Below are positions 49,516-57,365 of a DNA stretch of 64,000 nucleotides, in pieces. The notes beneath the pieces are model-generated. The model was not told the origin of the DNA and did not search any database. It saw nothing but the letters and a program-made list of their open reading frames with translations. Source of the DNA: Allosphingosinicella indica (GTDB lineage Bacteria > Pseudomonadota > Alphaproteobacteria > Sphingomonadales > Sphingomonadaceae); NCBI RefSeq assembly GCF_900177405.1, contig NZ_LT840185.1, forward strand, positions 1,851,501 through 1,915,500, written 5' to 3'. Within the stretch, counting starts at the first letter, position 1. Each line of letters opens with the position of its first letter. A program made the translations under genes and the position numbers.

Positions 49516-51470
49516 GTGACAAGAACGATAAGAAGCCCGACGCGGAGGAAGCCAAGACGGTCTTCATGCCGTCCGAGAATCTGCCGCCCGCGCCGCCGCC
49601 CAAGCCGAAGAAGGCCAAGGCCGAAAAGCCCAAGGCGGATGCGCCTGCGGCGGGCGAGACGCCCGCCGTCGCCGCCGAGCCGACGCCCGAGCAGAAGGAA
49701 GTCGGCACCGCCTTCGAGGCGCGTACCGACACGCGCGGCATCAAGGTGGGCGACGTCCTCAACCACATCTTCGAAGTGAAGCGCTTTCTCGCCCGCGGCG
49801 GGATGGGCGAGGTGTTCGAGGGCTGCAACGTCAATTCGGACGAGAAGGTCGCGATCAAGGTGATGCTGCCGCAGCTCGCTGCGGACGAGAAGGTGGTGGG
49901 ACTCTTCCGGCGCGAAGCGCGCACGCTGACCCGCCTGCACCACGAGGCGCTGGTCCAGTATCGCGTGCTGGCGCAGGAGCCGAACCTCGGCGTCCTCTAT
50001 ATCGTCACCGAGTTCATCGAGGGCGTGAACCTCGCCGACGCGCTCGGCAAGATCACGCCGACGCCGGAGGAGCAGGCGCAACTGCTGCGCCGCCTTGCCT
50101 CGGGCCTGCGCGCCGCGCATTCGCTGGGCGCCGTCCACCGCGATCTCTCGCCCGACAACGTGCTGCTGCCCGACGGCAAGCTGTCGCGCGCCAAGATCAT
50201 CGATTTCGGCATCGCCAAGGACATGGAGGCGGGATCGGCGACGATCGTCGGCGACGGCTTCGCCGGCAAGCTCAACTATGTCGCGCCCGAGCAACTCGGC
50301 GATTACGGGCGCGAGATCGGCCCGTGGACCGACATCTACAGCCTCGGCCTCGTCATGCTCGCCGTCGCCAACGGCAAGAATGTCGATATGAGCGGATCGC
50401 TCGTCGATGCGATCGACAAGCGCCGCAAGGGCCCGGACATGGCGAAGGTCGCGCCGCTGATGCTGCCGGTGCTGGAAGCGATGCTGAAGCCCGATCCGGC
50501 GCAGCGCCTGCGCTCGATGGACGAAGTGCTTGCCGCGCTCGACCAGACCGGCGTCAAGCCGCAGCCGGGCGAGGAAACGGGCGCGATCGGCGGCCTTTCA
50601 GCGACGCCCTCGGGCGGCGTCCCCAAGCCGCTGCTGATCGGCGGCGGCATCGCGGCCGCAGCGGCGATTGCGGCCGCGGCCTGGTTCACGCTCGGCCGCG
50701 GCGACACGCCGGCCGGCCCCGGCATCCAGCCCGCCTCGCGCGCGCCGGCCGATGTCGCCCGCGCCGCGATCGATGCGACCATCCCCTCGGTGAGCTGCAC
50801 CTGGCTCGAAGTCGGCGCCGTCGAGGAGAAAGCGGGCGCGGTGCGCGTCGCGATGCGCGGGGTCGCCGGCAACGGCGCCGCGGCGCAGACCGAGCTCGGC
50901 CAGGCGCTGACCGCCGCGGGCGTCGCCAACGCGACGATCGATATGGGCGATGTCGCGCCGATCACGGCAGCGGGCTGCGCTGCGCTCGATACCTTCCGCC
51001 AGGTTCGCGCGACCGAGAATGACAGCCTGTCGATCGCCGCGCCGCGGTTCGAGATGACGCGCCAGGCAGCAGGTCCGTTCGCCGGCAAGGAAGCGGTAAC
51101 GGCGCCGATCGAGATCACCCCGGCAACGGACGCAGATTTCGCGATTGCCGGGATCGAGCCTTCGGGCGCAATTACCGTCCTCATCCCCGATCGCGCCGCG
51201 TTCAACCGCGAACTGGCCAATTCGCAGAATGGCCGCCCGATCCAGGACGAAGGGCAGGGCAAGTACAAGCTCAACATCGATCTCGACCACACCGGCTGGT
51301 CGGGGATCATGCTGGTGACCGGCAAGGGGCCGTTCGACACAAATCTCGTCCAGCCGCCGATCGGCGCGCGCGGGCCGAGCTGGCAATCGAGCTTCCTGGC
51401 CGCCGCCGCGCAACGCGGCTGGAAGGCGGAGATGGTCTGGTTCGAGACGGTGAACGACAAGCCGGACTGA
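49512..51470 (+). CDS. Transmembrane Ser/Thr protein kinase
   Basis: This 652-aa protein has a cytoplasmic kinase domain at about residues 80-345, with VAIKVM (Lys), HRDLSPDNVLL and IDFGIAKD. The catalytic loop has Ser in place of the common Lys (HRDLSPDN), as in PpkA-like kinases. One TM helix (LLIGGGIAAAAAIAAAAWF) lies near residue 385. The extracytoplasmic domain (TIPSVSCTWLEVGAVE onward) is unassigned. It forms an operon with the PP2C gene and faces the FHA/TagH gene. Confidence 0.92.
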   Translation: MSDKNDKKPDAEEAKTVFMPSENLPPAPPPKPKKAKAEKPKADAPAAGETPAVAAEPTPEQKEVGTAFEARTDTRGIKVGDVLNHIFEVKRFLARGGMGEVFEGCNVNSDEKVAIKVMLPQLAADEKVVGLFRREARTLTRLHHEALVQYRVLAQEPNLGVLYIVTEFIEGVNLADALGKITPTPEEQAQLLRRLASGLRAAHSLGAVHRDLSPDNVLLPDGKLSRAKIIDFGIAKDMEAGSATIVGDGFAGKLNYVAPEQLGDYGREIGPWTDIYSLGLVMLAVANGKNVDMSGSLVDAIDKRRKGPDMAKVAPLMLPVLEAMLKPDPAQRLRSMDEVLAALDQTGVKPQPGEETGAIGGLSATPSGGVPKPLLIGGGIAAAAAIAAAAWFTLGRGDTPAGPGIQPASRAPADVARAAIDATIPSVSCTWLEVGAVEEKAGAVRVAMRGVAGNGAAAQTELGQALTAAGVANATIDMGDVAPITAAGCAALDTFRQVRATENDSLSIAAPRFEMTRQAAGPFAGKEAVTAPIEITPATDADFAIAGIEPSGAITVLIPDRAAFNRELANSQNGRPIQDEGQGKYKLNIDLDHTGWSGIMLVTGKGPFDTNLVQPPIGARGPSWQSSFLAAAAQRGWKAEMVWFETVNDKPD

Positions 51471-51478
51471 TCGCCGAC

Positions 51479-51493
51479 CGCGGCGGGGCCGCG
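51479..51493. terminator. Possible hairpin between convergent kinase and FHA genes
   Basis: CGCGGC and GCCGCG form a 6-bp stem around GGG in the 25-bp gap of the convergent pair. There is no T tract, so termination is uncertain. Confidence 0.3.
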
Positions 51494-51495
51494 CC

Positions 51496-52695
51496 TTAGG
51501 GTCGGCCCTTGACTATCTGCTTGGCATAGGCCTTGCGGAATTCCTTGGCGAACACCTCCATGAACGCCTCGTCCGACTGGCTGGCGACGGTGTTGAATTC
51601 CTTCTCGTAATTGTTCCACAGCGCCGCATCGCGCGCGGCGGGCAGGATGCGGGCGAGCAGGCCGATATTGTCGGCGCGGCGCTTGATCGATCCGGGCGAG
51701 AAGCGCTCCAGCGTCTGGCGAAGCGCTCCCGGGATCGCGGCCATCGTCGCCACCTGGTGCGACTGGATATCGACGAACGCATCCTCGATGGCCTTCTCGG
51801 CGTCGAGGAAGCCCTGCTGAGTAGGATTGACGAGCTGCGCGAGCGCCGCCTCGGGCGTGCGCGCGAACTTGATCGGGTTGTTGCCGTCGAGCTGAAGCTG
51901 CGTCGCCTCGGCGCCCATCTGCGATTTCGCGCGGGCACGCGATTCCACCATGATCACGAGGCCCGCGACGAGCCGCCGGAGCAGCGAGCCGCCCTTGACG
52001 ATCGCTTCTGACGCCTCGGCCGTGATCTTGCTGCGTTCGATGCCGGCTGCCGTGAGATAGGCATTGGCTAGTTCGTCCGCCGTCGCCGCGACCATCGCCT
52101 GCGTCGCCGCGGCGCGATCGTCGGCGCCGAAGCCGCCGCGGTCCCAATCGATGCTGTTGGCGCCGGCGACCTTCTCCCACAGCGCTTCCTGCTCGGGCGC
52201 GAGGGCGACTTCTTCCTCGCCGGCTGCGCCACCGGCATCCGGGCCCGGCGCGAACACGGTGTGCTGCGGGTCGGCGGCAGGTGCGGGTGCCGGCGCGGCA
52301 TCCGCGGCCGGAGCGAACACGGTGCGCTCGGGCTCCGCGGGTGCGGCCGGAACCGGCTCGGGCGGCGGGGGAGGGGCCACTACGTCCGCAGCGACCTTCG
52401 CGGTCACCGCATAGGGGCCGATCTTGAAGCTATCGCCGTCGGCGATGCGGCGCTCCTCGGTCATCCGCTCGGCGGCGCCGTTGAGGAAGGTGCCGTTGGT
52501 GCTGATGTCCTTGAATATGTAGCCGTCGCCGTCGCGCCGCAGCTCGGCATGGCGCGAGGAAATGTAGTTCTTGGCGTCGGGGAGGGTCCAATCGCAGTTG
52601 GCGGAGCGACCGATGATCGCGCTCTCGCCCTCAAGCGTGAAATCGGCCGGTGCCCCCTCCGGCTTGGGGTCTGCAACGCTCAAGGTCAAAGCCAT
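51496..52695 (-). CDS. tagH: FHA-domain protein of the T6SS TagH/Fha type
   Basis: This 399-aa protein has an N-terminal FHA domain with canonical phosphothreonine residues (IIGRSANCDWTLPD, SSRHAEL, DISTNGTFLNG). An Ala/Pro-rich linker follows. The C-terminal region (FLDAEKAIEDAFVDIQSHQV onward) matches the T6SS TagH C-terminal domain. It is the expected target of the adjacent kinase/phosphatase pair. No T6SS structural genes are visible in the window. The start is ATG 52695. Confidence 0.82.
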   Translation of the reverse strand: MALTLSVADPKPEGAPADFTLEGESAIIGRSANCDWTLPDAKNYISSRHAELRRDGDGYIFKDISTNGTFLNGAAERMTEERRIADGDSFKIGPYAVTAKVAADVVAPPPPPEPVPAAPAEPERTVFAPAADAAPAPAPAADPQHTVFAPGPDAGGAAGEEEVALAPEQEALWEKVAGANSIDWDRGGFGADDRAAATQAMVAATADELANAYLTAAGIERSKITAEASEAIVKGGSLLRRLVAGLVIMVESRARAKSQMGAEATQLQLDGNNPIKFARTPEAALAQLVNPTQQGFLDAEKAIEDAFVDIQSHQVATMAAIPGALRQTLERFSPGSIKRRADNIGLLARILPAARDAALWNNYEKEFNTVASQSDEAFMEVFAKEFRKAYAKQIVKGRP

Positions 52696-52905
52696 CGGTC
52701 TCGTGACACTCCTTCCCACCCGCGTCGCCGGACGCACCTCTTAGCAACGGCCTCTCGGGCCGACAACCGGGCGGCTTGCTCGCAGGATTTGCGGGCTTCG
52801 TCGCAGGATAGCCACCGCTCACCTTGTCGTTTCCCCGCCCGGAAGCTATGATCTGCGGGCATTATTGGCGGCTATTGCCGTCTTTGAAGGTGGGGAATTT
52901 TCAAA

Positions 52906-53571
52906 ATGCGCAAGATTGCAATCACTATGATGGTTGGCGCCGCATTTACGCTTCCGACGGCGCTCGGCGCGCAGCAGGCGAGTCGCACGACGGACGATTA
53001 TGTTTGCGCCTTCGCAGGCCAGTGCAACGACCAGGCGGACGAGGAAGAAGCGGCTCCGGCGAATGCGCGCGGCACGCCGCGCACGTCCTCGACCCGCGGC
53101 TTCGCGCTTTCGCGTCCGGGCGAGGCCAAGCCGGCGGCGACCAATGCGCCGCGCAAGGCCGGCACCGCGCTCAAGTCCAAGGGCACGTCGGTGGCCGCGG
53201 TGAAGCGCAACCCTAAGCCAGTTGCCGCGCAGGGCCAGCGCGCCGATCTCCGCCTCAGCTTCGAGCTGGCGTCGGCGACGCTGACGCCGGTGGCGCGCGC
53301 CGAAGCGAAGGTGTTCGCGGAATCGCTGATGCGGCCCGAGCTCAAGAACATGCGCTTCGCGATCGAGGGTCATACCGACGCGCAGGGCGGCCGCGAATAT
53401 AACCTCGATCTCTCGCGCCGCCGCGCGGAGGCGGTCGCCGATTATCTCGGTTCGATCGGCGTCGATCGCGCGCGGCTCGAAATCCGCGGCTTTGGCTTCG
53501 ACAAACCGCTCGGCGGTCACCGACCCGCGGATGCGGCCAATCGCCGTGTCGAGGCCGTCCGCCTCTCGTAA
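52906..53571 (+). CDS. OmpA-family peptidoglycan-binding protein
   Basis: This 221-aa protein has a signal peptide (MRKIAITMMVGAAFTLPTAL), a variable Ala/Pro-rich linker and a C-terminal OmpA domain (RFAIEGHTDAQGGREYN, SRRRAEAVADYLGSIGV). The missing beta-barrel suggests a periplasmic or lipoprotein-like anchor between outer membrane and peptidoglycan. It is divergent from the FHA gene. Confidence 0.88.
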   Translation: MRKIAITMMVGAAFTLPTALGAQQASRTTDDYVCAFAGQCNDQADEEEAAPANARGTPRTSSTRGFALSRPGEAKPAATNAPRKAGTALKSKGTSVAAVKRNPKPVAAQGQRADLRLSFELASATLTPVARAEAKVFAESLMRPELKNMRFAIEGHTDAQGGREYNLDLSRRRAEAVADYLGSIGVDRARLEIRGFGFDKPLGGHRPADAANRRVEAVRLS

Positions 53572-53641
53572 CGGCGGCGCTTAAGCCGGTTTTTACCCGG
53601 TTGTCGTAATGGCCGGGCTGTCCTTGGCGGAGAGCCCGGCC

Positions 53642-53959
53642 ATGTATGCGTTTGCGGGATCGGCGCGGATCGTGCCCGTACTGGCGGATCGCCGTGCGCG
53701 GCGGGTCGCGCTCAGCACGCCGGTCGGCTTCCTCGATCGTTTCCTGCGCGGCGGCAGCATCCGCCTGCTCAACCTTTCATCCGGCGGTTTCTGCGGCGAA
53801 GGCGCGGGCGATCTGGCGCGCGACGATATCGTCTGGATCGAGCTGCCCGGCCTCGGCCTCGTGCGCAGCCAGGTCCGCTGGCGGATCGAGAATAATTTCG
53901 GCGCCGCCTTTCTGGCGGACGACCTGCGGCTACGCTTCCTGAACGGTCTGTCGCGCTAG
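53642..53959 (+). CDS. PilZ-domain-like protein
   Basis: A 105-aa protein with the small beta-barrel pattern of PilZ (RRARRVALSTPVGFLDR, then SIRLLNLSSGGFCGEG). PilZ domains bind c-di-GMP through an RxxxR and (D/N)xSxxG motif; LSSGG fits the second. The start at 53642 has GGAGAG upstream. It overlaps the end of the convergent DAHP synthase gene by 30 bp. Confidence 0.65.
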   Translation: MYAFAGSARIVPVLADRRARRVALSTPVGFLDRFLRGGSIRLLNLSSGGFCGEGAGDLARDDIVWIELPGLGLVRSQVRWRIENNFGAAFLADDLRLRFLNGLSR

Positions 53960-55183
53960 CCCGCCGACGAGCGCCGCCAGCTCGAGCGCCTGTCCGGCAT
54001 TGAGCCGCGGGTCGCAATGCGTGTGATAGCGATCGCCCAGATTCTCTTCCATCACCGGCACCAGCCCGCCGGTGCATTCGGTGACGTCCTGGCCGGTCAT
54101 TTCGAGATGCATCCCGCCGGGGATCGCGCCCTCGGCGGTGCAGATTTCGAAGAAGCGGCGCGTCTCCGCCATGATCCGCTCCAGCGCGCGTGTCTTGTAG
54201 CCGCTCGCCGATTTGATCGTGTTGCCGTGCATGGGGTCGCACGACCAGAGCACCGGCCGTCCCAGTGCGCGCACCGCACGGATCAGCGGCGGCAGCCGAT
54301 GGTCGATCAGGTCTGCCCCCATGCGGATGATGAGCGTGACACGGCCCGGTTCGCGTTCCGGATCGAGCGCCTCGAGCATCGCGATCAACGCCTCAGGTTC
54401 CAGCGACGGACCGCATTTGATGCCGACCGGATTGGCGAGCCCGCGCGCAAATTCGACATGCGCGGAGCCAGGAAAGCGCGTGCGATCCCCGATCCACAGG
54501 AAGTGCGCGGCCGAGGAGAAGGCGCGGCCATTCTCGATTCGAACGAGCGCGGCCTCGTAATCAAGGAGCAGCGCCTCATGGCTGGTATATATCGGTTTCC
54601 CACTCGCGCGCGACAGGCTGCGCAAATGGCTGAGCGTCGCGGTCGCCTGGCCATAGGCGCGGAACATACGCTCGGGATCGGGGGTGCGCGCCGCGCGATC
54701 GAACGCGATGCCGTTTACGATATCGCCGCGATAGGCGGGGAGGCGCGCATCGCCGCGCACTTCCGGATCGGTCGATCGCGGCTTGGCGAACTGACCCGCC
54801 AGCCGCGCGAGCCGGATCACCGGCACGCCCGTCGCCCGCGCGAGTAGCGACGCCATCGCATCCATCAGCGTATGGCCGGCGCGGATCGTCTCGGGCGAGA
54901 ATTCGGCAAAGCTCTCCGCGCAATCGCCGCCTTGCAACAGGAACGCCCGCCTCATCTGCGCCTCGCCGAGCGCCTGGTGCAGCGCATCCATTTCGGAGAG
55001 GCTCACCAGGCCGGGGTAGGCAGCCAGCTCCCGCGTCGCCGCAGCCAGTGCGTCCGGGTCGGGATAGGCCGGCTGCTGCCGCACGTCGCGGTCTCGCCAG
55101 CTTAAGGGTGTCCATCCATGCGCCACCCGCCGCCCATCGCGGATCGGGGATCGGCGTGCAAGCGTCAGGCTCGTTCCAGCCAT
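53930..55183 (-). CDS. aroG: Class II (plant-type) 3-deoxy-D-arabino-heptulosonate-7-phosphate synthase
   Basis: At 417 aa this is a little short for class II DAHP synthase, because the N-terminus is trimmed. FLLQGGDCAESF carries the metal-site Cys, while LWSCDPMHGNTIKS, then GGMHLEMTGQDVTEC and THCDPRLNAGQ supply the remaining ligands. It condenses PEP and erythrose-4-phosphate to start aromatic amino acid synthesis. ATG 55183 overlaps the wecB stop by 19 bp. Confidence 0.92.
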   Translation of the reverse strand: MAGTSLTLARRSPIRDGRRVAHGWTPLSWRDRDVRQQPAYPDPDALAAATRELAAYPGLVSLSEMDALHQALGEAQMRRAFLLQGGDCAESFAEFSPETIRAGHTLMDAMASLLARATGVPVIRLARLAGQFAKPRSTDPEVRGDARLPAYRGDIVNGIAFDRAARTPDPERMFRAYGQATATLSHLRSLSRASGKPIYTSHEALLLDYEAALVRIENGRAFSSAAHFLWIGDRTRFPGSAHVEFARGLANPVGIKCGPSLEPEALIAMLEALDPEREPGRVTLIIRMGADLIDHRLPPLIRAVRALGRPVLWSCDPMHGNTIKSASGYKTRALERIMAETRRFFEICTAEGAIPGGMHLEMTGQDVTECTGGLVPVMEENLGDRYHTHCDPRLNAGQALELAALVGGLARQTVQEA

Positions 55184-56271
55184 CGGGCGATCGCCTCGGC
55201 GATCCGCGGTCCCGCCGCACCGTCGCCGAACGGAAAGGCGGGCGTGGCCATGGTTTCGTAAAGGTGCGGCTGGTCCACCAGGGCGCGGACCTCGCGATAG
55301 ATGCGCGCCGGGTCGGCACCGACGAGCTTGAGGCAGGGACACGGCTCCGTCCGTTCGGTTGCGTCGCGCAGCACCAGCACCGGCGTGCCGAACGCGGGCG
55401 CCTCCTCCTGCAGTCCGCCGCTGTCGGTCAGCACCAGCCAGCATTGCCGGAGCAACCGGACGGTCGCTTCATAATCGAGTGGCGGGACAAGTTCGATATG
55501 CTTCGATCCCCCCAACAGGTCGCGGATCGGCCCCGCAACATGCGGGTTGGCGTGGAGCGGCAGCAGCACGCGCACCGGCAGTTCGTCGACCAGACGGCGG
55601 AGCGCCGCCGCGATGCCCGTCAGCCGATCGCCGCGATTTTCGCGCCGATGGCAGGTAACGAGGATCAGGCGCCGCGCGCCGCTGTCACGCTCCACCGTGC
55701 CCATCGCATCCGTGGTGGCGAGCAGTGCATCGATGCCGCTGTTGCCGGTTACGATCGCTTGGCCGCGGACGCGCTCCGACCGGAGGTTGCGCAGCGCCGT
55801 CTCGCTCGGCGCGAACAGCAGCGTCGCGATCCGGTCGATCACTATACGATGGATCTCTTCGGGCCACGGATCGGTGGGGTGGTGCGAGCGTAGCCCCGCT
55901 TCGACGTGACCGATGGGAAGCCGGCTGTCGTGCGCGGCGAGCGCTCCTGCCAGGGCGCTGGACGTATCGCCCTGCACGAGCACGATTGCGGGTGATGCAG
56001 CCAGCATCGCCGGGCGAAGGCGATCGCGAAGGTGCTCCCGTATCTCGCCCGCGGAAAGATGGGCGGGATCGAATCCGATTTCGGCAGTGTCGGCCTGCAG
56101 CGCGGGTGGGATGTGCGGACGCAGTCCGCCATGTTGGCCGGTCAGGACGATATGCTGTGCAAAGCCCCGCGCCGCAAGCGCGCGGAGGACCGGCGCCATC
56201 TTGATGGCTTCAGGTCTGGTTCCGATGATCGATAGGACGGGGGAGGTCGTCGTGCGGCGGCTAACCGCCAC
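55165..56271 (-). CDS. wecB: Non-hydrolysing UDP-N-acetylglucosamine 2-epimerase
   Basis: This 368-aa protein has the WecB/MnaA pattern: IIGTRPEAIKMAPVL, GHVEAGLRS, VTCHRRENRGDRL and TDSGGLQEEAPAFG. It converts UDP-GlcNAc to UDP-ManNAc for surface polysaccharides. Overlaps with both neighbours (11 bp and 19 bp) make a three-gene operon with the CcmI-like and aroG genes. No other surface-sugar genes are nearby. Confidence 0.92.
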   Translation of the reverse strand: MAVSRRTTTSPVLSIIGTRPEAIKMAPVLRALAARGFAQHIVLTGQHGGLRPHIPPALQADTAEIGFDPAHLSAGEIREHLRDRLRPAMLAASPAIVLVQGDTSSALAGALAAHDSRLPIGHVEAGLRSHHPTDPWPEEIHRIVIDRIATLLFAPSETALRNLRSERVRGQAIVTGNSGIDALLATTDAMGTVERDSGARRLILVTCHRRENRGDRLTGIAAALRRLVDELPVRVLLPLHANPHVAGPIRDLLGGSKHIELVPPLDYEATVRLLRQCWLVLTDSGGLQEEAPAFGTPVLVLRDATERTEPCPCLKLVGADPARIYREVRALVDQPHLYETMATPAFPFGDGAAGPRIAEAIARWLERA

Positions 56272-57208
56272 CGCCCGGCACGCTCAGCTCCTGCGCAGCC
56301 TGGCGGAGCCGGCCTTGCGTCGCGCTGTCGCCCTGGAAGGCGGCGAGGCCGGAGGCGAGGGCGGCGCGCGCCGCCGTCGGATCGTTGAGCACCATGCGCG
56401 ATCGCATCAGGCGGATCCAGCCGTCGGCGTCCTTGGGGTTGGCCTTCAGCCGCGCCTCGAGCCGCGAGACCATGCCCTTCACCATCTCGTCCTGCTCGCC
56501 CGGCGGGATCGAGGAGGCGGAGGCGAGTTGCTCGGCGGTCGGGCCGGGGATCGCCGCGGTGGCGACCGATCCCGCCGACGGCGCGGGCATCCGTCCGGCA
56601 ACGTCGATGCCTTCCTTCTCGGCGACCTGATTGATCGTCCGGCGCACGTCCGCCTCATAGACCGCGCCCGCCGGCGCATCGCGCAGCATCGCGATCCAAT
56701 CGTCGATCGCGCCCTTGTGGTCGCCGTTCAGATCCTTCTGCACCGCGGTGAAGTAGCGCGCGCGGGGATCCTTGGGATCGATCTTCAGCGCCCGCCCGAA
56801 GGCGGAGGCCGCTTCGGGCTCCACCTTGGTGCTGTTGCGCTGGATCGCCTCGCCGAGCGACGACCAGTTCTCCGCATTGTTGGGCTCGACCTCGGCGGCG
56901 CGACGGTAGGCGCCGGCCGCGGCGCCGAGATCGCCGGTCTCGAAATAGGACCAGCCGAGCATCCGCCAGTCGGCCGCATTGTCGGGATCGCGCTTCAGCC
57001 TCTCGGCGACCTTGGCGATCGAATCCTCCAGCGTGCCGACCGGCTGATCCGACTTCACCGCGCCGTGCGGACTCGCGACCGTATTGTCGGCATCGTCCGA
57101 TCGCAGCAGCGCGACTCCGGCGGACGCGGCCAGGACCACGCCTGCGGCGATCAGCGCCATGGTGGATGCGGACGGCAGGCGCCGCGCGGAAGTATTGCCC
57201 TCGCTCAT
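56261..57208 (-). CDS. CcmI/CycH-like TPR protein (cytochrome c maturation)
   Basis: This 315-aa protein has one N-terminal TM (STMALIAAGVVLAASAGVAL) and TPR repeats (NAADWRMLGWSYFETGDLGA, then ENWSSLGEAIQRNSTKVEPE). CcmI proteins present apocytochrome c to heme ligation. The gene is divergent from the multiheme cluster, so a role in its maturation is attractive, though a generic TPR function remains possible. ATG 57208 is chosen over an upstream start that reads through the promoter region. Confidence 0.65.
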   Translation of the reverse strand: MSEGNTSARRLPSASTMALIAAGVVLAASAGVALLRSDDADNTVASPHGAVKSDQPVGTLEDSIAKVAERLKRDPDNAADWRMLGWSYFETGDLGAAAGAYRRAAEVEPNNAENWSSLGEAIQRNSTKVEPEAASAFGRALKIDPKDPRARYFTAVQKDLNGDHKGAIDDWIAMLRDAPAGAVYEADVRRTINQVAEKEGIDVAGRMPAPSAGSVATAAIPGPTAEQLASASSIPPGEQDEMVKGMVSRLEARLKANPKDADGWIRLMRSRMVLNDPTAARAALASGLAAFQGDSATQGRLRQAAQELSVPGGGG

Positions 57209-57365
57209 GACTGCGATCTTTCCTGCAAAATAATGAACGTCAAGTCTGGCGCAGCGCGGACAACGTGATAGAGTGAGGATGGCGACAGGCCCTGCTAGCC
57301 TGGCTTGTTGCCCATTATCGCGTCGGCCGTAAGTCGGTTTCGCGTTGAATGGGGGTGGGAAAAAG

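Noticed and set aside
48754-52695. A type VI secretion locus
   Set aside because: Only the regulatory trio is present. No sheath, VgrG, Hcp or TssJLM genes can be found in the window.
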